In this document: positions 35,224-43,615 of the stretch, piece after piece
How positions within the stretch are numbered: the first letter of the stretch is position 1
Layout: every line of letters begins with the position of its first letter
From: Rhodoferax sp. OV413
GTDB lineage: Bacteria > Pseudomonadota > Gammaproteobacteria > Burkholderiales > Burkholderiaceae_C
DNA length: 64,000 bases
Direction: 5' to 3'
NCBI GenBank assembly: GCA_945861785.1
Contig: CAMAWD010000003.1
Span: forward strand, 1 to 64,000
The notes under the pieces: generated by a model
Database searches by the model: none
What the model saw: only the letters and a program-made list of their open reading frames with translations
Told to the model about the DNA's origin: nothing
Translations under genes and position numbers: made by a program

Positions 35224-35742
35224 TCAATAGTTCACTTTTTCTTCGAAGCCGTGACCGATCTTGGGTATCAGCATGGTGCGGCTAAAGCTGCCGATCAGCT
35301 TGCTGTGCTGGTTCAGACCGATGGTCTTTACGGTCACCAGGCCGGCGCCGGGCCGCGACTTCGACTCACGCTTGTCGGTCACCTCCGATTCGGCATACAA
35401 CGTGTCGCCGGCGAAAAGCGGGTGGGTCAGCTTGATATCTGTCCAGCCGAGGTTGGCGATGGCCTTCTGACTCACGTCGCTGACGCTCATTCCGACCATC
35501 AGCGCCACGGTGAACGGGCTCGCGATGATGCAACGCTTGAATTCGCTGGCCTTCGCGTATTCGGCATCGAAATGCAGCGGGTGGGTGTTCATCGTCAAGA
35601 GCGTAAACCAGGTATTCTCGGTTTCGGTAACCGTTCGTCCGGGCCGGTGTTCATAGACGTCCCCGACGGTGAACTCCTCGTAGTGACGGCCAAACGACTG
35701 CCGAAAGCGCTTCTCGCCAAGTTGCTTGTTGAACTGAACCAC
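35224..35742 (-). CDS. MaoC-family hydratase
   Basis: 172 residues with a hot-dog fold hydratase core: FGRHYEEFTVGDVYEHRPGR, TVTETENTWFTLLTMNTHPL, HFDAEYAKASEFKRCI (catalytic Asp/His region near residues 50-55), then LFAGDTLYAESEVTDKRESK. The N-terminus is set by GTG 35742, preceded by GGAGAAG; the open frame further upstream overlaps the CitE pseudogene in another frame. It would hydrate an enoyl-CoA, for example itaconyl- or mesaconyl-CoA type substrates, before cleavage by a CitE-type lyase. Confidence 0.88.
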   Translation of the reverse strand: MVQFNKQLGEKRFRQSFGRHYEEFTVGDVYEHRPGRTVTETENTWFTLLTMNTHPLHFDAEYAKASEFKRCIIASPFTVALMVGMSVSDVSQKAIANLGWTDIKLTHPLFAGDTLYAESEVTDKRESKSRPGAGLVTVKTIGLNQHSKLIGSFSRTMLIPKIGHGFEEKVNY

Positions 35743-35780
35743 TGGACTTCTCCGAAAATGCAAGGAATCAACGTTAATGC

Positions 35781-36313
35781 CTATGGGTGACGCCGCGGCT
35801 CCAAGATGCGCCTCGCCTTGCGCAATACCGGCTCGTCGACCAAGTGGCCCCTGAACAGGAACGCGCCGGCACCGACGCCACCAGTGCCTCGGCCCAATCA
35901 AGATCTTCCGCCGCTGGCTGCGGCACGTCCCACAATTGCAGGTCGACAGCACGCGCTATGGAAAGCGCCTTTTCGATTCCCAGGGGCGTTTCGATGCGCG
36001 CGGCAACGCTGCCAAACCGGGAGCCGGCCAAGGCATCCACGCGCTGAATGTCCACGGCGTCCTCGACTTTGGGCAGCAGCAGCCAGTTGCGCAGCGCTAC
36101 ACGCCTGTCACCCGCGGCAACAGGGTGCGCGTTGCGCCAGCCCAATACCTGGTTGCGAGCCGCCTGGTTGCGAGCCCCCTGCTTGCGGCTGGGGTGTACG
36201 GCATCTTCGGGGTCTATGCAGACCAAGTCAGCATCGGACGCCATCGCCTTGTCAAATCGATCGACCCGTTCACCTGAGACGAACAGCACTGAGCGGGGAT
36301 TGCTGTCTTGCAT
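35781..36313 (-). pseudogene. CitE/HpcH-type CoA lyase, deleted and frameshifted
   Basis: From ATG 36313 the frame gives SVLFVSGERVDRFDKAMASD, ADLVCIDPEDAVHPSRKQGA, LLPKVEDAVDIQRVDALAG and ARIETPLGIEKALSIARAVD, the N-terminal half of a citramalyl-CoA/malyl-CoA-type lyase with the metal-site Glu of IETPLGIE. It then jumps to AEDLDWAEAL, and only a shifted frame gives the family C-terminus GGVGAGAFLFRGHLVDEPVL. About 100 residues of the C-terminal half of the barrel are missing. It is the first gene of the MaoC-dehydrogenase-transferase operon, behind the operator at 36336, so the pathway lost its lyase or uses another. Confidence 0.82.
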
Positions 36314-36335
36314 GGGGCGAATCGATGGCCTGATA

Positions 36336-36349
36336 AATGTCCGGACATT
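36336..36349. promoter_or_regulatory. GntR-type operator before the citE-maoC operon
   Basis: AATGTCCGGACATT, a perfect 14-bp palindrome, the longest match of the series. It lies 22 bp upstream of the CitE start (36313, leftward) and 22 bp beyond the end of the CoA-transferase at 36372. A CAATAAT -10-like element overlaps it on the minus strand. Confidence 0.72.
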
Positions 36350-36371
36350 ATTGCCGGGGATGCGAAGCTTG

Positions 36372-37658
36372 TCAACGGATCTGATTGGAGCGCCGGGCCG
36401 CCCCGAGCAGCCCTGGACGATCGTCCGGGTGCGCGATCGCAATGAGGCGACGGGCACGTTCGTCAAGGGTTGCGTGGCGCAGCTGCGCCACTCCGTGCTC
36501 CGTGACGACAATGTCGGCATCCGACGCGGCCACTGTGGCCGGGCCGCTGAGGACAGGGACGATCCGCGCCCTGCCAAACGTACTGTCGTGCCGAACCTGT
36601 CTCGATGGCAGCGCGATCACGGAGATCCCGTGCGCGGCGCATTGCGCCGCTCGCACGAAGTCATTCAGCCCTCCGACGCCGCCAACATGGCGCGCTGAGC
36701 CGTCGCGCGCCGTCACCGTCTCGGCGTTCACCTGACCCAGGAGATCGACTTCCAGCGCGCTGTTCAGTGCTGTAAAACGGACGAGTCGCGTGACAGTGGA
36801 GGCCGCATGGGTGTATGCAGGCGCCCGGAGTTCGACCGCCGGGTTGAGGTGCACGGCGGAATAGAGCGGCGCATCGCCATAGACAGACCCTGCGATCGAA
36901 ATGCCGGGATCGATCGCCTTGCGGCTGTTGTCGATTGCGCCGGATTCGACCAGTTGCCAAAGCGCAGGCGTCAGCATGCCACTGTGAACGCCCAGCGCGC
37001 GGTGATCGCGCAGTCCCGCCAGGACCGCCGATGGCAGGCTGCCGATCCCTACCTGTATACACGCTCCGTTTGCGACAAGTGGTGCAACATGCGCGGCAAT
37101 GCGCCGCTCGACCTCGCTGGCGCCCGCGTCGATCGTGTTCGCAAGAGGATATGCGACTTCGATGCTGCTGGCGATCCTCAAATCGGCGGGCCATGGCGCT
37201 CCAAACACAACCGGTGCCTGCGCGTTGATCTCGGCCAGGACGCACCGTGCGCGTCGGGCTGCCGCCAGCGCGTAGCCGTGGGAAGCACCGAGATGCAGTT
37301 TGCCATCAGGCGCACGGGCGAGGCTGACAAGCACGACGTCAACACCCTCCTCGCCCGTGGCGAAGCCGTTCGCGCATCGCGAATAGTGCACCGTTGACAT
37401 GTGTGTCGTATGGGTGCGCGCGAGGACTCCGGCGGTGCCCATGCCACCAAATGTCGTGAACGTCGTATTTGGCGGGAATCCTGCGGCACTCGAGAACGGG
37501 ACACCAAGGAAGATATTCATTCTGCCGTCATGTGCGCCTGATGCGGCCAGAGAGTGCAGTAGCGCGACCGGCTCGGAGGCCATGTGCGAGCACACGATCC
37601 GATCGCCCGAACGAACAAACTTGGACCAATCAATACTCGGAACTTCGATGGAGTTCAT
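36372..37658 (-). CDS. acetyl-CoA hydrolase/4-hydroxybutyrate CoA-transferase family (Cat1/RipA type)
   Basis: 428 residues: GDRIVCSHMASEPVALLHSL, FTTFGGMGTAGVLARTH, NGACIQVGIGSLPSAVLAGL, LGVHSGMLTPALWQLVESGA, and the active-site region ALEVDLLGQVNAETV where the family's catalytic Glu forms the CoA thioester. RipA, the itaconate CoA-transferase of Yersinia and Salmonella, belongs to this family, and MaoC and CitE genes follow here. ATG 37658 faces the GntR gene, with an operator (37679-37688) between them. Confidence 0.9.
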   Translation of the reverse strand: MNSIEVPSIDWSKFVRSGDRIVCSHMASEPVALLHSLAASGAHDGRMNIFLGVPFSSAAGFPPNTTFTTFGGMGTAGVLARTHTTHMSTVHYSRCANGFATGEEGVDVVLVSLARAPDGKLHLGASHGYALAAARRARCVLAEINAQAPVVFGAPWPADLRIASSIEVAYPLANTIDAGASEVERRIAAHVAPLVANGACIQVGIGSLPSAVLAGLRDHRALGVHSGMLTPALWQLVESGAIDNSRKAIDPGISIAGSVYGDAPLYSAVHLNPAVELRAPAYTHAASTVTRLVRFTALNSALEVDLLGQVNAETVTARDGSARHVGGVGGLNDFVRAAQCAAHGISVIALPSRQVRHDSTFGRARIVPVLSGPATVAASDADIVVTEHGVAQLRHATLDERARRLIAIAHPDDRPGLLGAARRSNQIR

Positions 37659-37678
37659 GCGACAATTTCAAAAATATT

Positions 37679-37688
37679 TGTACGGACA
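37679..37688. promoter_or_regulatory. GntR-type operator between CoA-transferase and its regulator
   Basis: TGTACGGACA, a one-mismatch form of TGTCCGGACA, flanked by T on both sides; a second partial copy (TACGGAACA) starts at 37692. On the minus strand it directly follows TAAAAT, a -10 candidate for the CoA-transferase (start 37658). It is 54 bp upstream of the GntR start, which suggests autoregulation. Confidence 0.65.
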
Positions 37689-37742
37689 TTTTACGGAACA
37701 ATAAGGCTTTGTGGGTCAGCCTGAATGTGTTGAAATTCGTCG

Positions 37743-38606
37743 GTGAGCCCAACCCCCAAGAACCCCAAAAAGCGCACCGCGCCGACAAAGTCGTCGTTAC
37801 CCAAATTGATCGCGCCTGGCAAAGGTATACGTCGGGTAAAGGCAGGCGAACCGGCTGTCGAGATTTCGGGCCCGCGCTATCTGCAGGTCGCACGCGAACT
37901 CACTGCGGCGATCGCCATTGGGCAGTATCAAGTGGGAGATCAGCTGCCGACCGAACTCGAGTTGTGCAAGCACTTCAAGATCAGCCGATTCACAGCCCGC
38001 GAGGCGGTCCGTGTGTTGTCGTCGGCCGGGCTGATCACGCGGCGTCAACGAATTGGAACTGTGGTCATCGCCACCCCCGCTGATGCACGCTACACCCATG
38101 CCGCGGCCTCGGTCGGTGATCTTCTTCAGTACGCCCAGGACACGGAACTGAAATTGATGTTCATTGGCAGGGTTCCGCTTGCCAAGGACAAGGCCATGCA
38201 GTTCGGTGCAGCCGTTGGCGAGGAGTGGGTGTATGCGATGGGCATGCGCCAGGAGAGCGTGCTGACGAGTGCCAAGGGACAGGAAAAGGCCGGCCGGCCA
38301 ATTTGTATCACCAGGCTTTACCTGAGCCCGGAACTCGGAGGCATTGAGGCGCGCCTGCGCGATCGCAAGACCGCTGTCTATGCCATGATCGAGCGCGAGT
38401 ACGGCGTGGTTATCCAGCGGGTAGAGCAATACCTGCAGAGTGTGGCCCTGGACGCGGAAGATGCGGCAAATCTTGGCTGCGCCGCTGGGTCCCCGGCGCT
38501 GCTGATCGTGCGCCGGTACTTTGATGATCGCGGACGGCTGGTGGAGGTCGCAGAAAACATGCATCCGGGGGATAGATTCATCTACCATATGCAGCTGGGC
38601 AAGTAG
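37743..38606 (+). CDS. GntR-family regulator, HutC/UTRA subfamily
   Basis: 287 residues. A lysine-rich N-terminal extension (to about 40) precedes the GntR winged HTH (YLQVARELTAAIAIGQYQVG, DQLPTELELCKHFKISRFTA, REAVRVLSSAGLITRRQRIG). A UTRA ligand domain follows (about 120-285; QEKAGRPICITRLYLSPELG, and the terminal VVAENMHPGDRF-like VEVAENMHPGDRFIYHMQLG). HutC-type regulators are usually repressors released by a pathway metabolite. The GTG start at 37743 has no strong ribosome site. It is placed centrally in the block whose promoters carry TGTCCGGACA sites, so I infer it binds them. Confidence 0.88.
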   Translation: MSPTPKNPKKRTAPTKSSLPKLIAPGKGIRRVKAGEPAVEISGPRYLQVARELTAAIAIGQYQVGDQLPTELELCKHFKISRFTAREAVRVLSSAGLITRRQRIGTVVIATPADARYTHAAASVGDLLQYAQDTELKLMFIGRVPLAKDKAMQFGAAVGEEWVYAMGMRQESVLTSAKGQEKAGRPICITRLYLSPELGGIEARLRDRKTAVYAMIEREYGVVIQRVEQYLQSVALDAEDAANLGCAAGSPALLIVRRYFDDRGRLVEVAENMHPGDRFIYHMQLGK

Positions 38607-38664
38607 CGCGTCATTTCTTGTGATGCTCTCCCGCCGTCGCAGGGTCGTCCCAGCATCTTTGACA

Positions 38665-38702
38665 TTGACATATTGGCCGTAAGATCCTATATTGTCCGCA
38701 CA
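38665..38702 (+). promoter_or_regulatory. sigma-70-type promoter with overlapping GntR-type operator
   Basis: TTGACA (38665-38670), a 17-bp spacer, and TATATT (38688-38693) make a near-consensus promoter. TGTCCGCACA (38693-38702), a variant of the block's palindrome, starts on the last base of the -10. It drives the MmgE/PrpD gene. Its position also excludes the longer ORF start at 38673, which lies inside the promoter. Confidence 0.78.
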
Positions 38703-38726
38703 ATTAAAGATCAGCAGACGACGCAC

Positions 38727-40178
38727 GTGCCCCCCATCTCAGAGACCCTGGCGGTCTTCGCGCACAAACTTCGCCTTGAGCAAGTGCCTTCTGACGTGCG
38801 CGAGCGCGCCAAACATCTGATTCTTGACGCAATAGGATGCGCGCTTGCGGCCCGTGGCGAAACGTTTGCCATGACGTTCGCCGAGGCGACCCGGTCCCTC
38901 TCGACGCCCTTGACGGAAAGCCCGGGTAGCGGTGTCATGGGCTTCGACCAGCGCCTGCCCCTTCGTGATGCCTGCCTGCTGAACGCGATGCTCGCCCATG
39001 GGCTGGACTTCGACGACACCCACATTGCTGGTATCGTGCATTTGACGGTCAGCGTTTTTCCCACGCTACTTGGCTTGTGCGGCCAGCGTCGGGCCGATGG
39101 TGCGACGATGCTGGCGGCCTACATCGCCGGGCTTGAGGCCGGTTCGCGAATCGCCAGCGTTGCGAAAGGGGGGTTCCACGCGCAGGGCTTTCACCCAACT
39201 GGCCTGGTGGGCGTGTTTGCCAGTACCTTGGCGGCCGGGCGCGTGATGGGACTTTCGCCGAGCGCACTCGCCCAGGCGCAGGGTCTGGCGCTGTCCATGG
39301 CCAGCGGCAGCTTGCAGTTCATCGAGGATGGCGCGTGGACGAAGCGGCTGCATCCCGGGTGGGCTGCCCAGGCTGCAATCACCGCGACGACGTTTGCAGC
39401 CCACGGCGTGCCGGGGCCCACACTGGCATATGAGGGGCGTTACGGGCTGTTCCGCCTGCACCTGAGCGCGGCGGGCCTCGCGGGTGCCGATCTTGCCCTC
39501 GCGACCGCCGGTCTCGGCACGGACGGCAGCTGCTCGATCTGGGAACTTGGCAATGTCGCAGTCAAGCCTTTTCCCGTGTGCCATTTTTCGCATGCCTGCG
39601 CGGACGCGGCCATTGCCTTGCACCGCGCCGGAGTCGATGTGGCCCGGATTCGCCGCATTGAGGCGCTCGTACCGGCGGGCGTCGTGCAGGCGGTCTGCGA
39701 GCCCGTTGGCGCGAAGCGCCGCCCGCAGAGCGACTACGACGCCAAATTCAGTCTGCCCTACGCGATCGCCTGTGGCCTGTTGCGCGGCCGGCTCGGCTTG
39801 GAAGATCTTGGCCCCGGGGGGTATTCCGATCCGGCTGCGCTTGCACTGATGGACCGTGTAGTCCATGTGGTCGATGACAAGTCAACCTTCCCGCTGCACT
39901 ACAGTGGCGAATTGCGCCTTACCATGGATGACGGCACAGTGCTCACGCATCGCGAAGCCGTCAATCGAGGTCATGCCGAGTTGCCGCTGAGTAACGCGCA
40001 AGTGCGCGAAAAATTCTTCGACAACGCCGTGATTCACTTTCCGCACCACCACGCACAGTCGATTTGCGAGCAGGTGTTGGCGATGGAGCGACTGAGATCG
40101 GTCCAGACTCTGGAGGAGTTGCTTGCGCGGTCCCCGCAGTCCGTCATTGCCAGCGGCCATTCGAGTTCCACGCCATGA
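38727..40178 (+). CDS. MmgE/PrpD family protein
   Basis: 483 residues of the 2-methylcitrate dehydratase/aconitate decarboxylase superfamily: AKHLILDAIGCALAARGETF, LNAMLAHGLDFDDTHIAG (conserved LDFDDTH), SPSALAQAQGLALSMASGSL, EDGAWTKRLHPGWAAQAAIT (conserved KRLHPGWAAQ) and NVAVKPFPVCHFSHACADAA (conserved KPFPxC). Members dehydrate or decarboxylate citrate-like tricarboxylates. GTG 38727 is the first start downstream of the mapped promoter. The gene overlaps the following CoA-transferase (ATGA). A PrpD-like gene also sits in the P. aeruginosa itaconate locus. Confidence 0.9.
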   Translation: MPPISETLAVFAHKLRLEQVPSDVRERAKHLILDAIGCALAARGETFAMTFAEATRSLSTPLTESPGSGVMGFDQRLPLRDACLLNAMLAHGLDFDDTHIAGIVHLTVSVFPTLLGLCGQRRADGATMLAAYIAGLEAGSRIASVAKGGFHAQGFHPTGLVGVFASTLAAGRVMGLSPSALAQAQGLALSMASGSLQFIEDGAWTKRLHPGWAAQAAITATTFAAHGVPGPTLAYEGRYGLFRLHLSAAGLAGADLALATAGLGTDGSCSIWELGNVAVKPFPVCHFSHACADAAIALHRAGVDVARIRRIEALVPAGVVQAVCEPVGAKRRPQSDYDAKFSLPYAIACGLLRGRLGLEDLGPGGYSDPAALALMDRVVHVVDDKSTFPLHYSGELRLTMDDGTVLTHREAVNRGHAELPLSNAQVREKFFDNAVIHFPHHHAQSICEQVLAMERLRSVQTLEELLARSPQSVIASGHSSSTP

Positions 40179-41395
40179 CAGAAAACGACACGACAAAATT
40201 ACCGCTGTACGGACTGCGGGTGCTGGCTGTAGAGCAATATGGCGCTGGCCCATTTGGCACCTCTTACCTGGCGGACTTGGGGGCCGAAGTAATCAAGATC
40301 GAGAACCACAATGACGGTGGCGACATCGGCCGGCGCATTGGTCCATATTTTTTCAGCGAAACAGACAGCCATTTCTATCAGACGTTCAACCGAAACAAGA
40401 AGAGCCTGACGCTGGACCTGAAACATCCGCAGGGGCAGATGGTGTTCCGTAAATTGGCGGCAACAGCCGATGCGGTGCTTGACAATCTCCGTGGTGACTT
40501 GCCCGACAAGCTCGGCACAACTTTCCAGGCCTTGAAGGAAACGAACCCCAAAATCGTCTGCGCCCATTTGTCCGCTTACGGACGCCAAGGTACGCGTGCC
40601 GCGTGGCCCGGCTACGATTACCTGATGCAGGCCGAGGCTGGTCACCTCTCGTTAACCGGTGAACCCGACGGGCCTCCGACGCGCTACGGACTGTCGATCG
40701 TTGACTTGATGACCGGACTTGCCACAGCCTTTGGCCTGCTCGCGGGCGTCATCAAGGCGCGTACGACAGGGGTTGGAATGGAAATTGATACCTCGCTCTT
40801 CGACGTGGCACTGCACAACCTGAACTATCCCGGAACCTGGTATCTGAACGCTGGCGTCGTCACCGGCCGGACGGCGCGCAGCGGTCATCCGAGTCTGGTA
40901 CCGAGCCAGCTTTATCGAACGCAAGATGGTTGGATCTTCATCATGTGCAACAAGGAAAAGTTCTGGAAGTTGCTCGTGACCGAGTTGGGCCACCCGGAGT
41001 GGATCATCGACCCGGAACTCTCCAGTTTCGCCATGCGACTGCAGCATCGCGATCGTGTGACGCGGTTGCTTGACACCGCGTTGATGCAGCAAACTACCGC
41101 CAGTTGGATGGCGCGCCTTTCCGGGAAGGTTCCTGTTTCGCCGGTGCTTGATGTGGCGCAGGCGCTGGAGAACCCGTTTGCGCGCGAACGCGATGCTGTG
41201 CTCAGTTATGAATATCCGGACGGCCGCGTTGCACGCATGGTCGCAAACCCGATTCGGGTGCAGGGGGTCGACTTGCCACAGCGCGCGGCACCGCGAATGG
41301 GCGAACATACCGAGGCATTGCTGCGCGGAGCCGGCTTTGACACGGTAGCATTACAGAAACTGAAGGAGTTGGGCGTGATCGCCAGCGACACATAA
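40175..41395 (+). CDS. type III CoA-transferase (CaiB/BaiF family)
   Basis: 406 residues: LYGLRVLAVEQYGAGPFGTS, YLADLGAEVIKIENHNDGGD, FNRNKKSLTLDLKHPQGQMV, VLDNLRGDLPDKLG, and AEAGHLSLTGEPDGPPTRYG. It is co-translated with MmgE/PrpD and would activate or recycle the acid as CoA ester. It is the third CoA-transferase in the regulated block. The 131 bp after it show no convincing terminator before the convergent GntR gene. Confidence 0.9.
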   Translation: MTENDTTKLPLYGLRVLAVEQYGAGPFGTSYLADLGAEVIKIENHNDGGDIGRRIGPYFFSETDSHFYQTFNRNKKSLTLDLKHPQGQMVFRKLAATADAVLDNLRGDLPDKLGTTFQALKETNPKIVCAHLSAYGRQGTRAAWPGYDYLMQAEAGHLSLTGEPDGPPTRYGLSIVDLMTGLATAFGLLAGVIKARTTGVGMEIDTSLFDVALHNLNYPGTWYLNAGVVTGRTARSGHPSLVPSQLYRTQDGWIFIMCNKEKFWKLLVTELGHPEWIIDPELSSFAMRLQHRDRVTRLLDTALMQQTTASWMARLSGKVPVSPVLDVAQALENPFARERDAVLSYEYPDGRVARMVANPIRVQGVDLPQRAAPRMGEHTEALLRGAGFDTVALQKLKELGVIASDT

Positions 41396-41527
41396 GGGTG
41401 CCCCCCAGCCCAACTTGAAAGTAGTTTAAACCTGCGTCGCAAACTGGCCCAACCATTTTCTGCTTTCATCTGGTGATGCTCGAACGCTACGCTCCATTGG
41501 TTGTGGCGCGTGTCGAGCAGACCATAC

Positions 41528-42226
41528 CTAGATCAGCAGAGCGGTGCCAGCACCGCTATCGTCTCGGTAGTGTGTGCTGAAATAGTCGCGGATGACTTCG
41601 CTCATGAAGTAGATATGCTCGCGCATCAGCGCCCCGGCGCGTTCGCTCTGGCGCTTGCGGATTGCGTCGACCAGACGATGGTGATCGTCGTGAGAGCGCT
41701 GTATCAGCCAGTAGTCATGCCACAGGATGATGCGATCCGACGCAAGGGGAATGTACTGGGCTTGCAGCACCATCTTGTCCGTCAAGGCACTGCCGCTGCC
41801 GCGGACGATTGCGCCGTGAAATTGGGAGTTCATCTCGCGGTACTCTGGCAGGTCGGCCGGGTCGAGTTTTTGCTTTCCCAGTATGCGATCGCCGGTCGCC
41901 AGGCATTGCCCAAGGATCGCGAGCAATGCCGGATCGATGTCTCGCGCCGCGCATTCCGACGCGGCGTGGGCTTCGAGAACTGAGCGCACACGGTAAACGT
42001 CGAGGACCATGTCGACCGAGAATCGGCGCACCTCGAAGCCGCGCTTGGGTTCATAGGTCAGCAGGCCTTCCGACCTGAGCATGGCAAGCGCCGCGCGCAC
42101 CGGCGTGCGCGAAACCTGCAGCCGTTTGCCGAGCGGTATTTCCTCCAACCGCGTGCCAGGCGCGAGTTCGCCCTCAAGGATTGACTTGCGGAGTTGATCG
42201 GCGACGAACTGGGATCGGGTAAGCAT
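41528..42226 (-). CDS. GntR-family regulator, FCD (FadR-like) subfamily
   Basis: 232 residues: winged HTH (SQFVADQLRKSILEGELAPG, TRLEEIPLGKRLQVSRTPVR, AALAMLRSEGLLTYEPKRGF) and an all-helical FCD domain with metal-ligand-type residues (NSQFHGAIVRGSGS, SHDDHHRLVDAIRKR, REHIYFMSEVIRDYF). The ATG at 42226 is taken because the longer frame to GTG 42319 runs through AT-rich promoter sequence. It is divergent from the CoA-transferase operon at 42393; GTATAC-centred sites in the intergenic region and before the second hyu operon are its likely targets. Confidence 0.87.
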   Translation of the reverse strand: MLTRSQFVADQLRKSILEGELAPGTRLEEIPLGKRLQVSRTPVRAALAMLRSEGLLTYEPKRGFEVRRFSVDMVLDVYRVRSVLEAHAASECAARDIDPALLAILGQCLATGDRILGKQKLDPADLPEYREMNSQFHGAIVRGSGSALTDKMVLQAQYIPLASDRIILWHDYWLIQRSHDDHHRLVDAIRKRQSERAGALMREHIYFMSEVIRDYFSTHYRDDSGAGTALLI

Positions 42227-42271
42227 GCAGGGAATAAGTGTTTTGACAGCCCGTGAAATTGTAGAATCTAT

Positions 42272-42283
42272 CAAGAATACATA
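42272..42283 (-). promoter_or_regulatory. candidate operator near the FCD-GntR gene
   Basis: Read on the minus strand it is TATGTATTCTTG, one mismatch from the TATGTATACTTG at 46460-46471. It lies 46 bp upstream of the regulator's ATG and could mediate autoregulation. Confidence 0.5.
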
Positions 42284-42343
42284 GAATTGATGCGATAGCG
42301 AGATATTCGTCAATATCACAATTTTTCGTTAGTTTTCTGATTT

Positions 42344-42354
42344 TATGTATACTT
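42344..42354 (+). promoter_or_regulatory. candidate FCD-GntR operator/-10 before the CoA-transferase operon
   Basis: TATGTATACTT, centred on the palindrome GTATAC and containing a good -10 hexamer TATACT (42348-42353), 39 bp before the ATG at 42393. The same 11 bases recur at 46460-46470 at nearly the same distance from the hyuB2 start. Confidence 0.68.
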
Positions 42355-42392
42355 TAATCGCACGCTTTTAAAACTAACTTGCTGGAGGAGGT

Positions 42393-43577
42393 ATGCCCGG
42401 AGCTCTCGACGGTGTGCGCGTACTCGATCTGACCCATGTCCTGAACGGGCCTTTTTGCACAGTGCAACTCGCCCACATGGGCGCCGAAGTCATCAAAGTC
42501 GAATACGGCGCAGGCGACCGCTTCAGGCATGCCTGGATGCCCGTGGACGTGCAGCGCGACGGTTATGAGTTCATTGCGGTCAATGCCAACAAGAAGGGAC
42601 TGACGCTCGACTTGAAGCAAGCCGAGGGTAAGCGCATATTCATCGAGCTGATGAAAAAATCCGACGTCGTCGTCGAGAACTTCACCGCTGGCGCGATGGA
42701 GCGCCTCGGGTTGGGATACGAAGCCCTGCACGCGATCAATCCGCGCCTCATCTATGCCTGTTCGCGGGGTTTCGGCGAGAGTGGTCCCTACCGCGACATC
42801 CGCGCCAACGCCGCGACCATCTCGGCCATCTCGGGATTCGCCCACGAGAGCATGCGCCTCGCCGGGAAGCCCGGCGCGCGCAGCATTCCGATGGGCGACG
42901 AGACGGCGGGCATGTCCATGTGCGTGGGTATCCTCGGCGCCCTCTATCACCGTGAACGGACTGGAGCAGGCCAGAAGGTCGAGGTATCGATGCAGGAAGC
43001 CATGCTCGCCTTCATGGTCAGCCAGCTCCACACCCTGTTTGAAGGGGTCGAGGTCGGGCCAAAGCCCAAGCCCTGCAAGGATGGCTACTACGCCTTTCAC
43101 GTCCGCGACATCACAGACGATCTATGGGGCAGGCTGGTGAAGGCCCTGGGCCAGCCGGAACTCGCTACCGATCCGCGCTTTGATACGCCGGCCGTGCGGC
43201 GACGCAATTATCCGCTGGTGGAGGCCACGCTGACCGAGCTCGTCGCTGATTGGACCCGCGCCGAGCTCTGGGAGATGATGGGTGCCCTCGGGCTGTCGAG
43301 CGCGCCGCTGCTGTCGGTAGCGGAAAGCGTCGACGATGTGCACCTGAAGGCGCGCGGCGCTTTCGTGACCATCGAACACCCAAAGGCCGGGCCGGTGCGC
43401 TTGCTGGCACCGTGGGTTCGGTTTTCTGAGTCTCCCAGCGCCATCACTGCGGCGTCACCCCTGATGGGGCAGCACACCCGCGAGATACTGCGCGACGTGC
43501 TCGGTCTGGACGAGCAACAGATCTGCGCGTTGGAGCGGGACCATGTGGTCGCGTCCGCCGACCCACGCGACGCCTGA
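42393..43577 (+). CDS. type III CoA-transferase (CaiB/BaiF family)
   Basis: 394 residues: MPGALDGVRVLDLTHVLNGP, QLAHMGAEVIKVEYGAGDRF, NANKKGLTLDLKQAEGKRIF, KSDVVVENFTAGAMERLGLG, CSRGFGESGPYRD. A strong ribosome site (GGAGGAGGT) precedes ATG 42393. It opens an operon with a thiolase-like protein and a DUF35 protein, so the acid it activates is probably cleaved by that pair. Regulation by the adjacent FCD-GntR is likely. Confidence 0.92.
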   Translation: MPGALDGVRVLDLTHVLNGPFCTVQLAHMGAEVIKVEYGAGDRFRHAWMPVDVQRDGYEFIAVNANKKGLTLDLKQAEGKRIFIELMKKSDVVVENFTAGAMERLGLGYEALHAINPRLIYACSRGFGESGPYRDIRANAATISAISGFAHESMRLAGKPGARSIPMGDETAGMSMCVGILGALYHRERTGAGQKVEVSMQEAMLAFMVSQLHTLFEGVEVGPKPKPCKDGYYAFHVRDITDDLWGRLVKALGQPELATDPRFDTPAVRRRNYPLVEATLTELVADWTRAELWEMMGALGLSSAPLLSVAESVDDVHLKARGAFVTIEHPKAGPVRLLAPWVRFSESPSAITAASPLMGQHTREILRDVLGLDEQQICALERDHVVASADPRDA

Positions 43578-43615
43578 GACGCGCCTGCGGGTTCACCAAT
43601 GCAACGGAGGCAAGC

